Shown one piece after another: positions 41,284 to 48,951 of a stretch of 57,791 bases of DNA. The first letter of the stretch is position 1, and each line of letters begins with the position of its first letter. A program made the position numbers and the translations under genes. The notes below the pieces were generated by a model that had not been told where the DNA came from, did not search any database, and saw only the letters and a program-made list of their open reading frames with translations. The stretch is from a virus, in the IMG/VR virus record IMGVR_UViG_3300003323_000218, positions 1-57,791 of that record; one strand, written 5' to 3'.

Positions 41284-41940
41284 TCACTCCGGAAGCATTT
41301 TCGGTTTGAGTGTCGCAAGAAGCGCTTTGACCTTTTCGCGTCCTTGGGTGTCCGGTGCAGCCAACAGCGGGTGATTGGTCACGCCAAGCGACAGCAACAT
41401 GTCTTGCCTCTCCTGGCCGCTTAGCAGTGCAAGCCCATGATCGAGGGTCAGCCGATTCAATCGCACCGCTTCCGTGATGACCGGTTGCCGGCCGTCCGGA
41501 TCATGGCCAAACGACGGCGTCCACCTTGGTGCCACGCCGCGCTCGCGCGCCTGCGTCACCAGTCGCTGGTAAGCCTCCTTGAACGCCATTCGAGCGCCGA
41601 TCTTGTCCCCAGCCGACAATAGCAGCAGCGCAATACCCCACGCTTGCGCCATCTCTTCGGTCCATACAACGGATTGATCTTCAGTCGCCGGCAGCATGGC
41701 CCACGCCTCCTCGACGCCAGGGCGCCCGTCTTCGATGCGCGAGATCACGTCCTGCAGCGACAGAATGCCCTTGACCTCCTTGCGACAACGCGACAGTGCC
41801 GCCAGCACGGCCTGCTCAGGATAGTCGGCAAGATCCTCGGCAAAGACCCGCGCAGATGCGTCGGAAAAGGTCTTGCCGCACAGCTCTGCCGTCACGGCGA
41901 TCGCTTGCAACAGCGCCTTGGTCGGCCCCTTAGTTGCCAT
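41284..41940 (-). CDS. Possible replication-partner protein downstream of the DUF1376 gene
   Basis: This is a 218-residue protein that overlaps the end of the DUF1376 gene by 11 bases. Parts such as AVTAELCGKTFSDASARVF, YPEQAVLAALSRCRKEVKG and LSLQDVISRIEDGRPGVEE resemble helical phage proteins found beside O-like initiators, where a helicase loader would sit. No ATP-binding motif is seen, so a loader function is only inferred from position. Confidence 0.6.
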   Translation of the reverse strand: MATKGPTKALLQAIAVTAELCGKTFSDASARVFAEDLADYPEQAVLAALSRCRKEVKGILSLQDVISRIEDGRPGVEEAWAMLPATEDQSVVWTEEMAQAWGIALLLLSAGDKIGARMAFKEAYQRLVTQARERGVAPRWTPSFGHDPDGRQPVITEAVRLNRLTLDHGLALLSGQERQDMLLSLGVTNHPLLAAPDTQGREKVKALLATLKPKMLPE

Positions 41941-42997
41941 GTGCTGCCTCCCTTGCCTCAGCCTCGGCGATGAGGTTGCTGAAAACGTCCCCGTTGGTCT
42001 GCGTTCTATCCGCCTGCTGCGCCTTGGTCGCCGTCACGCGCTGGCCGGTCGCCCATTGCGTGCGCAACGATTCGGCATCCGACAGCATCGGCCCGACGCC
42101 GTGCGACTGCTGCACGTACCAGGCCTTGTTGTGGGCAACGTAGAACTCCGCGACATCAGGCGCCTCGGCGCCAAGCCTGCGGACAAAATTCGCCATCTGC
42201 GCGTTGGTCGTTGCGTTGCGCACCGGGCTCACTCCGCCGTAGCGCTGCCGGTAAGCCGCCGTGTACGCATCCCATGCTGGAGCGGTGTCGGTTTCGGGTT
42301 TTGGCTTTGGCGTTTTTTTCGGCGGCGAGTCGGCCGGAACCGATCCGGAAGGATCGGAAGGTTTTAAAAGAAAGTCTCCCTCTCCGTTCTTTTCCGTTCC
42401 CTCTCCGTTCTGTTCTTTTCCCTCTCTTTTCCCTCTAAGAGGGTTTTCCGCAGGAATTCCTCCGGAATCATCATTTCTTTCCGGTGGATTTTTGTGGCTT
42501 TCCGGCGGAATTCCATTCAGGTACTCGCCGGAATTCCATTGCTCAAACGTCGGAATTCCGAGCGGTTGTTGTTGTTCCTTCGCGCGCCGGGAGTTCTCTT
42601 TCCGCAGGCGATCGACAAACTTGTCGTAGGCATGCTTGAGCTTGGCGCCAAAGGCGGCAAGGGCCTTCTCAGCGATGATGGCGTGATACAGGCGGCCGTC
42701 CGAGCACTTCACAAAGCCGTAAAGCGCCTCGGCGCGGACCTTTTTCCATTCCTTCACGGACACCGGCATGCGGCCGAAACCAGCAAGGTTTGCCAGTTCC
42801 ACGTCGTCATCTGGAAGCGAGGCTGCAGGAACCTGATGCCAAGCCGCACACCACAGCATCACACCGGCCCGAAACGCATCGGAGTTCGGTGTCGCAGCGA
42901 ATTTCGAGTCGCGCAGCCGGCGCACATCGAGCTCCATGTATTGGAAGTCAGTCAGGTCGCACTCAGGAGGCGTCAAAGGATTCGGAAGTTCGTTCAT
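41930..42997 (-). CDS. DUF1376-type replication initiation protein
   Basis: This is a 355-residue protein. Residues 1-125 are DUF1376: DLTDFQYMELDVRRLRDSK, FRAGVMLWCAAWHQVPAAS, LPDDDVELANLAGFGRM and LYHAIIAEKALAAF. The middle (residues 140-230) is Pro/Gly/Glu-rich and coincides with repeated DNA elements. The C-terminus is helical (YGGVSPVRNATTNAQMANF). DUF1376 proteins resemble lambda O-type initiators. ATGA overlap with the VRR-NUC gene. Confidence 0.75.
   Translation of the reverse strand: MNELPNPLTPPECDLTDFQYMELDVRRLRDSKFAATPNSDAFRAGVMLWCAAWHQVPAASLPDDDVELANLAGFGRMPVSVKEWKKVRAEALYGFVKCSDGRLYHAIIAEKALAAFGAKLKHAYDKFVDRLRKENSRRAKEQQQPLGIPTFEQWNSGEYLNGIPPESHKNPPERNDDSGGIPAENPLRGKREGKEQNGEGTEKNGEGDFLLKPSDPSGSVPADSPPKKTPKPKPETDTAPAWDAYTAAYRQRYGGVSPVRNATTNAQMANFVRRLGAEAPDVAEFYVAHNKAWYVQQSHGVGPMLSDAESLRTQWATGQRVTATKAQQADRTQTNGDVFSNLIAEAEAREAAHGN
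42361..42560. repeat. Iteron-like repeats inside the replication gene (candidate origin)
   Basis: GGAATTCC occurs four times at 42453, 42507, 42530 and 42552 (spacing 54, 23, 22), with related CCGGAATC and TTTCCGG between. On one side is a polypyrimidine tract of about 75 bases (42366-42440). Lambda has its origin as iterons plus an AT-rich tract inside gene O; the arrangement here is similar. Confidence 0.6.
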
Positions 42998-43353
42998 GTT
43001 CTCGCCTGCAGTTCGCGCATCACGTCCTCCGCACTGCGCGCCACGAATGCCACGCAGCCGGCCCGCTGCGCAGCTTGGATAAATTCCGCTTGTTCTGGAG
43101 TGACAACGCCAGAGGGGCGCTTCACTTCACAAAAGATGGCGCGACCGTCGGCCATGTAGCCGCAGATATCTGACAAGCCGGGGAATCCGAACTTGATCCA
43201 TTGCGAGGCGCCGCTTTTACGCACAAGCTGGCCAGATCCGGTATTCATGCGCCAAACCTTGGCGACGGCCGGATGAAGTTCCAGCGCGCGCAGCACGGCG
43301 CGAAGGACTTGCGCCTCTTTTGGCTCAGGACGAGTAAGACGCAGCGGTTTCAT
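42994..43353 (-). CDS. VRR-NUC domain nuclease
   Basis: This is a 119-residue single-domain protein: the PD-(D/E)XK core has SDICGYMADGRAIFCEVKR (Asp, then Glu-x-Lys) after a conserved KFGFPGLSD. The early part ALELHPAVAKVWRMNTGSG is typical too. Stand-alone VRR-NUC proteins of phages cut structured DNA, such as junctions or flaps. Next to replication and Ref genes it may act in recombination. Confidence 0.85.
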   Translation of the reverse strand: MKPLRLTRPEPKEAQVLRAVLRALELHPAVAKVWRMNTGSGQLVRKSGASQWIKFGFPGLSDICGYMADGRAIFCEVKRPSGVVTPEQAEFIQAAQRAGCVAFVARSAEDVMRELQART

Positions 43354-43652
43354 CGGCCGATCCTTTCCATCACCATGGCTAACATCTCCATCTGCGTGCC
43401 GTATTTCGCCTCAAAGCGGGCCTTATTCGGATGCACAGCGATGCGCCTGAGAGGGTCGGTATCGTCCTGCTGATGATGAGGACCGCACAGCGGCAAAACG
43501 AGCTTATGGGCGCCAGGCTTCGTGCGACCATCGATGTGATGGATGGATACGAACGGATTGGTTATGCCGTCAAGCAGGCAGGCGATACAGCCGATGCCGG
43601 CCATGTCGTGCCAGAGTGCCTTTTCGGCTTTCGTTGGAGCGCGGCCTTTCAT
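43350..43652 (-). CDS. Ref-type HNH nuclease (recombination-enhancement family)
   Basis: The start at 43652 (MKGRAPTKAEKALWHDMAG) gives 100 residues. It carries IGCIACLLDG, SIHHIDGRTKPGAHKLV, LPLCGPHHQ and VHPNKARFEAKYG, the pattern of P1 Ref C-terminal domain proteins, which are RecA-dependent HNH nucleases. Position with VRR-NUC fits recombination. A TnpB element has inserted just upstream. Confidence 0.85.
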   Translation of the reverse strand: MKGRAPTKAEKALWHDMAGIGCIACLLDGITNPFVSIHHIDGRTKPGAHKLVLPLCGPHHQQDDTDPLRRIAVHPNKARFEAKYGTQMEMLAMVMERIGR

Positions 43653-43690
43653 GCGGCTACCCTCACCGCAATTGGGAGAGCCGCATTCGA

Positions 43691-43720
43691 TTGAATGTGG
43701 TCGTAAAGTGAGGATATAAT
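43691..43720 (+). promoter_or_regulatory. Sigma-70 promoter of the RHH-TnpB cassette
   Basis: TTGAAT (43691-43696), 18 bases, TATAAT (43715-43720, perfect). Transcription would begin at about 43727, at or next to the RHH ATG (43728), so the mRNA may be leaderless. Confidence 0.7.
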
Positions 43721-43741
43721 TGTGTGCATGAAGCGCACACA
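43721..43741 (+). promoter_or_regulatory. Perfect inverted repeat over the RHH start codon
   Basis: TGTGTGC (43721-43727) and GCACACA (43735-43741) surround ATGAAGC. It covers the expected start point of transcription and the ATG. It could be the RHH protein's own operator, or an RNA hairpin hiding the start codon. Confidence 0.55.
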
Positions 43742-43859
43742 TATATTCCTTCCAGAGCCGGTCATAAATAGACTAAAGGCTCTTTCCGAAAAAACTGGAC
43801 TGCCCGTCGCCGAACTGATTCGGCGCGCCATTGATGAATATCTGAAAAAGCAAAAGTGA
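43728..43859 (+). CDS. Ribbon-helix-helix (CopG-type) regulator, 43 residues
   Basis: It reads MKRTHIFLPEPVINRLKALS then EKTGLPVAELIRRAIDEYL: a short beta strand, helix, turn (TGLPVAE), helix, the minimal RHH fold that binds DNA as a dimer through the paired strands. Its TGA overlaps the GTG of tnpB (GTGA), so the two are translationally coupled. Probably represses the shared promoter or cooperates with TnpB. Confidence 0.75.
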   Translation: MKRTHIFLPEPVINRLKALSEKTGLPVAELIRRAIDEYLKKQK

Positions 43860-44917
43860 TTCTTGTCTATCGTTACCGCGTGAAGTCGCTTAACGGCTTG
43901 CTGAACAAGCAGGCTCGCGCGTGTAACTACGTCTGGAATTTCTGTAACGACACACAGAAGCACGCGATTAAATGGGGAAGGCTTTGGCCGAGTTGTTTTG
44001 ACCTGAATAATCTGACAGCCGGAAGTAGTAAGGAACTGAGCCTGAATGCAAACACAATCAATCAAATTTGCAGGCAATATACGAGTTCGCGAAATCAGAA
44101 TAAACGGCCATACCTTCGATATCGTGGCAAAAGGTCTCTTGGTTGGATTCCGATTAAAGGCTGCGATCTGAGGCGCGAGGGAGATGCATTCCGCTTCTAC
44201 GGAAACACTTTCCGCGTCTTCAATAGCCGCCTGCTCCCTGACGGTAAGATCAAGGATGGCACGAACTTCTCTCAAGACAGTCGTGGAAACTGGTTTTTGA
44301 ACATAGTTATTGATGTTGCGGAAGCTGAGCGGCGCGAACCCGTTCGCGGTATTGGCATTGACTTGGGCCTGAAAGATTTCGCAACGCTGTCCACTGGCGA
44401 GAAGATTGGGAATCCGCATCACTTCCGCGAACTTGAGGAAAAGTTGGCGACGGCACAGCGCGCCCATAAGCGCCGCCAAGTCACCAATATCAATTCCCGT
44501 ATTGCCAATGCGCGGCGCGACTTCCACCACAAGCTCTCGACCCGCATCATTCGAGAGTTCGATTACATCGCCGTGGGCAACGTGAACGCGGCAAGACTCG
44601 CCAAAACCAGCATGGCGAAGTCCGTTCTTGATGCAGGCTGGTCGTCCTTCCGAGACATGCTCCGCTATAAAGCGATTGCGCACGGCGCTTGGTTTGAAGA
44701 GGTGAATGAGCGATTTACCACGCAGGCGTGCTCGTGCTGTGGAGTTATCTCCGACAGTAGTCCGAAAGGTAGGGCCGACCTGAATAAGAGGCTTTGGACT
44801 TGTGGCGAATGTGGCGTTACGCATGATAGGGATCAGAATGCTGCTCTCAATATCTTGAAAAAGTTCAGTCTCGGCTGCGGACATGCAGCCCCTGCTCAGG
44901 GAGTCCTAGCCCTTTAG
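43856..44917 (+). CDS. tnpB: TnpB-family RNA-guided nuclease homologue (copy 1)
   Basis: This is a 353-residue protein with GTG start. N-terminal part: VYRYRVKSLNGLLNKQARAC and YLRYRGKRSLGWIPIKG. RuvC-I has Asp in GIGIDLGLKDFATLSTG; RuvC-II region reads FDYIAVGNVNAARLAKTSM, with Gly where Glu is normal; RuvC-III has HDRDQNAALNILKK with Asp. The zinc ribbon is CSCCG…CGECG. TnpB is guided by an RNA from the element's right end. Whether this protein cuts is uncertain because of the missing Glu. A copy sits at 52863. Confidence 0.85.
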   Translation: MILVYRYRVKSLNGLLNKQARACNYVWNFCNDTQKHAIKWGRLWPSCFDLNNLTAGSSKELSLNANTINQICRQYTSSRNQNKRPYLRYRGKRSLGWIPIKGCDLRREGDAFRFYGNTFRVFNSRLLPDGKIKDGTNFSQDSRGNWFLNIVIDVAEAERREPVRGIGIDLGLKDFATLSTGEKIGNPHHFRELEEKLATAQRAHKRRQVTNINSRIANARRDFHHKLSTRIIREFDYIAVGNVNAARLAKTSMAKSVLDAGWSSFRDMLRYKAIAHGAWFEEVNERFTTQACSCCGVISDSSPKGRADLNKRLWTCGECGVTHDRDQNAALNILKKFSLGCGHAAPAQGVLAL

Positions 44918-45167
44918 GGCTGGAAGATGTCAACCGCTCGCCCTGGTCGACAATACGAATGCCGCGAGATACGCCACGAGCCACCTTGATGTATCCCTTG
45001 CGCTTGATGGCTTGGACATGAACTTGAGCCGCATTCCACGATGTCCAGCCGAAGTGCGTAGAAATCTCATCGCGAGTCGGCGGAAAGCCTTTTTCGGCGA
45101 GGTGTTCGCGAATGAAGTCGAGGACGGCCTGCTGCTTGGCGGTCAATGGGGCAGAGTAATTTCTCAT
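44865..45167 (-). CDS. LexA-like DNA-binding protein with a chimaeric C-terminus
   Basis: The start at 45167 (MRNYSAPLTAKQQAVLDFI) overlaps the previous stop (ATGA). Residues 1-78 are the LexA winged helix (EKGFPPTRDEISTHFGWTS, VHVQAIKRKGYIKVARGVS, RGIRIVDQGERL); there is no peptidase domain. After ERL the frame runs into the TnpB element and adds 21 foreign residues (TSSSPKGLGLPEQ…). Before insertion it would have ended GERLR. The protein may still bind DNA. Confidence 0.75.
   Translation of the reverse strand: MRNYSAPLTAKQQAVLDFIREHLAEKGFPPTRDEISTHFGWTSWNAAQVHVQAIKRKGYIKVARGVSRGIRIVDQGERLTSSSPKGLGLPEQGLHVRSRD
44880..44933 (+). ncRNA. Right end / probable guide (omega) RNA scaffold of TnpB copy 1
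   Basis: The end of tnpB and the next 16 bases share GCTGC, CTGCTCAGGGAGTC, an AGCCC-TTTA-GGGCT hairpin and GAAGATGTCAA with copy 2. In TnpB systems this part, with the adjoining flank, forms the guide RNA. The guide would start at 44934: CCGCTCGCCCTGGTCGACAA. Confidence 0.55.
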
Positions 45168-45631
45168 GCGGCGCTCCGCTGATCTCGCCACGCCATGAAA
45201 GGCTTGCGATAGAGTTGATGGAATAAATCAGCCGCGGCATTATTCGTGTCGAGTTCGCGGCGCGATGCAATATCGCAACCATTTAAAATCTCTTGCCTTG
45301 CCTCTTCTTCCGTAAACGGCGGCCAATCACCGGGGGTGAGCGAGGAAAGCCATTCTTGAAACATCGGATCGGCGCAAAATTGCACCGCCAGCCTGCAAAG
45401 CGGCCCGATAGGTTCCTTCGGTTGATCTTTAATGGTTTCTTGCTGAGCTGCCTGTAGTGATGCTTCCTGAGTCAACGCGGCAATAGCGCAGGACGTGCCG
45501 CGCGCACCAAACAGCGCGTAAGCGTCCTTGGCAAAGCGCGGATCGAACTCGAATGTGATTCGAAGCGAACCGTCCGCCATATCTTTAACGCCGGCACTAG
45601 TGGCTTGAATGATTGCGGCTTCTTGACTCAT
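45164..45631 (-). CDS. Phage replication-region protein, unknown function
   Basis: The start at 45631 (MSQEAAIIQATSAGVKDMA) follows aaggattgagccc; 155 residues. The opening DGSLRITFEFDPRFAKDAY is followed by a helical part. The rest is acidic and helical (PFTEEEARQEILNGCDIAS, NNAAADLFHQLYRKPFM). It is coupled to the LexA-like gene. No family recognised. Confidence 0.6.
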   Translation of the reverse strand: MSQEAAIIQATSAGVKDMADGSLRITFEFDPRFAKDAYALFGARGTSCAIAALTQEASLQAAQQETIKDQPKEPIGPLCRLAVQFCADPMFQEWLSSLTPGDWPPFTEEEARQEILNGCDIASRRELDTNNAAADLFHQLYRKPFMAWRDQRSAA

Positions 45632-45730
45632 GGGCTCAATCCTTCTGATGCAACGCAATGTGGGATTGCTCCATTTCGACACACTCATGGATGCTGGGAG
45701 ATAGAGTGCCTCTGTGGAGGGTGGAAGAAA

Positions 45731-46735
45731 TCATGCTGCGGCCTCGACACCAAGCAAATCAAGCTGGCTTTCCACGGCTACCGTCTCAGCGTCCTGACAG
45801 TTGTTGATCGCCACCCGGAAATACGATGGCTTGAGTTCGCTGCCAATCGCGCGCCGGCCCATCTTAAGCGCGCAATATGCTTCACTGCCAATACCGAGGA
45901 ACGGCGTATAGACCAGATCGCCAGGGGCAGACCACATTTCGAGCGAGCGCTCGATAACGTCCAATTGCAACGGCGAGATATGGCGTTCGTCGTCGGTTTC
46001 GCGAGCGCTGCGATATTGGAGCGTGCGCGTCTGGTTGATGTCCATCCAGACGGGGGAGGCATAGCGCTGCCAGATCAGCACGGATCGCCACATTTCAAAA
46101 GGCCACGGCTTACCACCATCGGCGATCACATCGCGGGAATGCTGCTTGTAGGCGTCGCGCGAAACGTCTAATTCGCCATCGGTGCCGATAAATCGTTCAA
46201 GATAACCGGCAATCTCTTCCTCGTTCTCGCCCGGCTTGCGCATTACGACCAGATAGTCAGGGATGCCCATGCGGCTCATGGAGCGATCCTTAATCAGTTG
46301 CTTGTGGAGCAGCCCAATCGCCTTGGTGCGCTGCTGCGCAATGACCGGGTCTTTCCAGATGCAGACTTCCGAGTGATAGATAAACCCTGCTTCCTGGTGC
46401 GCGCGGATGATATCGCCGCGAAAGTCCTTGATGCCGATGTATCCCTCGCGCGCCTTCGCGGTCGGCAGATTCATGCAATGAATTGCGACCAGCCGGCCCG
46501 GCTTCGTGATGCGGTAATGCTCGGCAATCAGATACTTGTAGTGCTGCCAGAACGTCGCATCGTCGGCATTGTTGCCCATGTCGCGCTCGGAATTCGAAAA
46601 CACATACAGGCTGATAAAAGGCGGCGAGTAGACGCTGAAATCGACGCTATTGTCGGGCATCGATCGTGCGAGTTCCACGCAATCGCAGTTGTAGAGCGCC
46701 GAGCGATCGGTGATGTGCTGGTCGATGACGTTCAT
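45731..46735 (-). CDS. DNA methyltransferase (N4/N6 type)
   Basis: The start at 46735 (MNVIDQHITDRSALYNCDC) overlaps the helicase stop (ATGA); 334 residues. Catalytic motif IV is FSVYSPPFISLYVF (SPPF, residues about 51-54), followed by the target region in the middle, and a late motif I-like GDLVYTPFLGIGSEAYCAL then RRAIGSELKPSYF. The order IV then I is the beta class. The usual DPF-x-GSGT is altered to TPFLGIGS. It may protect phage DNA. The pair with a helicase is notable. Confidence 0.8.
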   Translation of the reverse strand: MNVIDQHITDRSALYNCDCVELARSMPDNSVDFSVYSPPFISLYVFSNSERDMGNNADDATFWQHYKYLIAEHYRITKPGRLVAIHCMNLPTAKAREGYIGIKDFRGDIIRAHQEAGFIYHSEVCIWKDPVIAQQRTKAIGLLHKQLIKDRSMSRMGIPDYLVVMRKPGENEEEIAGYLERFIGTDGELDVSRDAYKQHSRDVIADGGKPWPFEMWRSVLIWQRYASPVWMDINQTRTLQYRSARETDDERHISPLQLDVIERSLEMWSAPGDLVYTPFLGIGSEAYCALKMGRRAIGSELKPSYFRVAINNCQDAETVAVESQLDLLGVEAAA

Positions 46736-48117
46736 TGAGCGGCCTCGGAAAGCCAAGACGGAATCTGCATCGGCTTGGTAGGGTTATAGGATTCGGTATT
46801 AGATGTCGCGCCGTGAATCTGCTTGCGCGTCAGGTCGCGCATGAAGGCGACCATCTGCTCCGACATCTCGTCGTGCTGGCGCTGCTTGCGCTCGATGTTC
46901 GCCTTGACAGCGCCTTCGGATTCGGACGTGATCAGGTGAACATTGACCGGTCGTGTTTGGCCGAAACGATGGCAGCGGCGCACCGCCTGGTAATAGGACT
47001 CGAACGAATCGTCCATGCCGGCGAATGTCATGTTGGCGCAGTGCTGCCAATTCAAGCCGTAACCGGCGATCGATGGCTTCGTCACGATCACGCGCGCATC
47101 GCCATGCGTAAAGGCCATGATGCGGCGCTCCTTCTCTTCCGGAGACATGGAGCCCGTGACCTCGACGGCATCGGGAATGGCCTTCGCGAGCGCGGTCGAC
47201 TCATCGTTCAGGTGGCACCACACGATATGCGGTTCGCGGTCAGCGTTCACGATCTCTGCAGCGAGCGCCACGCGCTTTTCCACGCTGGCGCGCTTGGCTT
47301 CGCGGCGCTCAGCAAGTGTCTGAGCCGGCATCGCAAAGAGTTGGCCGAAAAGCGGCTCGTTGCCGTCGACCACATGCTCGTGCAACTGCAAGGCCGGGAG
47401 GTTGAAGCGTGAGCCGTCGAAGCCAAGATCGGCGGGATTCCGGATGCAAATAGCCCACGTCGCCATCCACTCCCAAAACTTCGTGCGGCCGTGGCCTTTC
47501 AAACGCCAGTTCGATGTGTCGCCGCCGTCGTGGGTAAAGAACGTCGCCAGCATTTCCTGCTGGCTCATCACGCCCAAGAACTGCGATTGGTTGCCGAGTT
47601 CGATGAAGTCGTTCGGCGACGGCGTTGCGGTGCAGGAAAGGCGATATGGCGTGAACTTGAAAGCATTGATCAGCGCATTGCGCGTGGAACTCGTATGCGA
47701 CTTGAGAATGCTCGACTCGTCCAGCACAACGCCAACAAACGCGGACGGATCGAAGTGATCCAGCATTTCGTAATTCGTGATGCTGATGCCCTTGCGGACT
47801 TGCTCCTGGTTGCGGCAATAGCGCACTTCAAAGCCGAACTTAGCCGCTTCCTCGACGGTCTGTTGTGCCACGCACAGCGGCGCGAATATCAGAACATCCT
47901 TGCTCGTGTGCTCATGGACGCGCTGTGCCCAAGTCACCTGCTGCACGGTCTTGCCAAGGCCTGTATCTTCGAACAGCGCTGCGCGGCCGCGCTTGAGCGC
48001 CCATCCGGTGCATGCCGATTGGAAGTCAATCAGATGATCGCCAATATCGGCGCAATCAAAGCCGGTCGCGATGTGCGCGACGAACTTGGACTGAATGAAT
48101 GACTCATAGTCGCTCAC
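46732..48117 (-). CDS. SF2 (SNF2/DEAD-like) helicase
   Basis: This is a 461-residue protein with GTG start. Motif I ALFEDTGLGKTVQQVTW, motif II VVLDESSILKS, motif III LSCTATPSPND, then in the second RecA-like domain IVTKPSIAGYGLNWQ and motif VI YQAVRRCHRFGQTRPVNVH. This is the usual phage SNF2-like helicase layout. It is coupled to the methyltransferase by ATGA. Likely works in replication or recombination. Confidence 0.88.
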   Translation of the reverse strand: MSDYESFIQSKFVAHIATGFDCADIGDHLIDFQSACTGWALKRGRAALFEDTGLGKTVQQVTWAQRVHEHTSKDVLIFAPLCVAQQTVEEAAKFGFEVRYCRNQEQVRKGISITNYEMLDHFDPSAFVGVVLDESSILKSHTSSTRNALINAFKFTPYRLSCTATPSPNDFIELGNQSQFLGVMSQQEMLATFFTHDGGDTSNWRLKGHGRTKFWEWMATWAICIRNPADLGFDGSRFNLPALQLHEHVVDGNEPLFGQLFAMPAQTLAERREAKRASVEKRVALAAEIVNADREPHIVWCHLNDESTALAKAIPDAVEVTGSMSPEEKERRIMAFTHGDARVIVTKPSIAGYGLNWQHCANMTFAGMDDSFESYYQAVRRCHRFGQTRPVNVHLITSESEGAVKANIERKQRQHDEMSEQMVAFMRDLTRKQIHGATSNTESYNPTKPMQIPSWLSEAAQ

Positions 48118-48281
48118 GCTGCCTCCCGCTGCTTCTCATTCGCCCGCAGGAACGAAACGAGCTTGTGCCAGTCGCGCGCTGCCGCAGAGTTTTGCGGGAA
48201 CGGGCATTCTGTTTTGCCAAGCGCATAGGCTTCCTCGGCTTTGCGCTCGACGTATTCACGCGATACGATCGGTTCAGTCAC
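48114..48281 (-). CDS. Small hypothetical protein, GTG start (55 residues)
   Basis: It reads VTEPIVSREYVERKAEEAYA… then AARDWHKLVSFLRANEKQRE. GTG at 48281 overlaps the gene before it, and its stop overlaps the helicase GTG. Helical and acidic-basic mixed. Supported by the overlap chain. Confidence 0.5.
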   Translation of the reverse strand: MTEPIVSREYVERKAEEAYALGKTECPFPQNSAAARDWHKLVSFLRANEKQREAA

Positions 48282-48474
48282 GTTGCGCCTTCGCTTGTGC
48301 TACTTGCCATCCATCCTTCAGATGGCCAAAATCACGCGGCTCAGTCACACTCGCAGTGATACAGCAGATATCGCATGTGCCCATGTGCCAGCAAGTGACG
48401 CGATCAAGCATGCGGTTTCCATGTTTGGCACCGCAGGATGAGCAGATCCATTCGGGGTATTGGTCGATCGCCAT
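48274..48474 (-). CDS. Small zinc-finger-like protein
   Basis: This is a 66-residue protein: YPEWICSSCGAKHGNRM, TCWHMGTCDICC. Two CxxC groups plus His residues could form one zinc site. The 3' end overlaps the next gene by eight bases. Such Cys-rich small proteins are common in this region of Burkholderiales phages. Function unknown. Confidence 0.6.
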   Translation of the reverse strand: MAIDQYPEWICSSCGAKHGNRMLDRVTCWHMGTCDICCITASVTEPRDFGHLKDGWQVAQAKAQRD

Positions 48475-48476
48475 GA

Positions 48477-48839
48477 TTACCTCGTCAGCATCGTGACAAA
48501 CGACATCGGCTTGCGGCCGTCCTCGAAGCGCATGGCGCGCTGCATGGCTGAGATGTAGTTCAGCGAAAGCGGCTTGAACGGACGCGCCTCGCGAACAAAC
48601 GGAGCCGGCGCGGGCTCGTAGAACTTGCGCACCTTCGCACCATGACGGAACGTGGCGCCGAACTCTTCGATGTAACCCATCGTGACCAGCCGCTTTAGAT
48701 TGTCGTTCTCGCGACCGCGACCGTAGCCAATGGACTGCATCAGCCGGTGCATGTGCGACCTCGAAACGCCCTTATCCTTCGGCATGGCTTCGATCAGCTT
48801 GCGGGCGTTCGAGCCTTTTTGCGGCAATGCATCGCTCAT
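48477..48839 (-). CDS. Probable winged-helix DNA-binding protein
   Basis: This is a 120-residue protein: ARKLIEAMPKDKGVSRSHM, HRLMQSIGYGRGRENDNLK, RLVTMGYIEEFGATFRHG. It is a winged-helix-like arrangement with two aligned helices and a wing. The C-terminus is basic. Probably a regulator near the start of the leftward operon. Confidence 0.6.
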   Translation of the reverse strand: MSDALPQKGSNARKLIEAMPKDKGVSRSHMHRLMQSIGYGRGRENDNLKRLVTMGYIEEFGATFRHGAKVRKFYEPAPAPFVREARPFKPLSLNYISAMQRAMRFEDGRKPMSFVTMLTR

Positions 48840-48850
48840 GTTTCCCTCCC

Positions 48851-48949
48851 CTATTTCAGTAACAGGCCAGCGATCACGCCGGCAATGAATGCAAACAAAG
48901 AGGCTGCAAATAGCAGGACGCGTACAGCCTCTTGCGGGTAATCCCGCAT
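48851..48949 (-). CDS. Tiny single-span membrane protein (32 residues)
   Basis: It reads MRDYPQEAVRVLLFAASLFA then FIAGVIAGLLLK: one transmembrane span after a short charged start. The spacing (3 bases from the gene before it) and composition support it. Function unknown. Confidence 0.45.
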   Translation of the reverse strand: MRDYPQEAVRVLLFAASLFAFIAGVIAGLLLK

Positions 48950-48951
48950 GA

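Larger units (their letters stand above)
43672..44933 (+). mobile_element. IS200/IS605-like element with RHH and TnpB, no TnpA (copy 1)
   Basis: Removing about 43672-44933 joins the disrupted lexA-like gene to its former end: GAGCGGTT + GCGGTGA gives GERLR-stop. Ends are provisional within 2 bases because AA can belong to either side. Left part: hairpin CATTC-GATT-GAATG and a promoter. Right end: AGCCC…GGGCT hairpin then GAAGATGTCAA. The transposase TnpA is absent, so it would need help to move. Confidence 0.7.

Noticed and set aside
43649-44884. Long leftward open frame over tnpB copy 1
   Set aside because: It is antisense to a clear TnpB with all domain motifs; the frame exists because of base composition. 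The same holds for the rightward frame over copy 2 (52896-53996).
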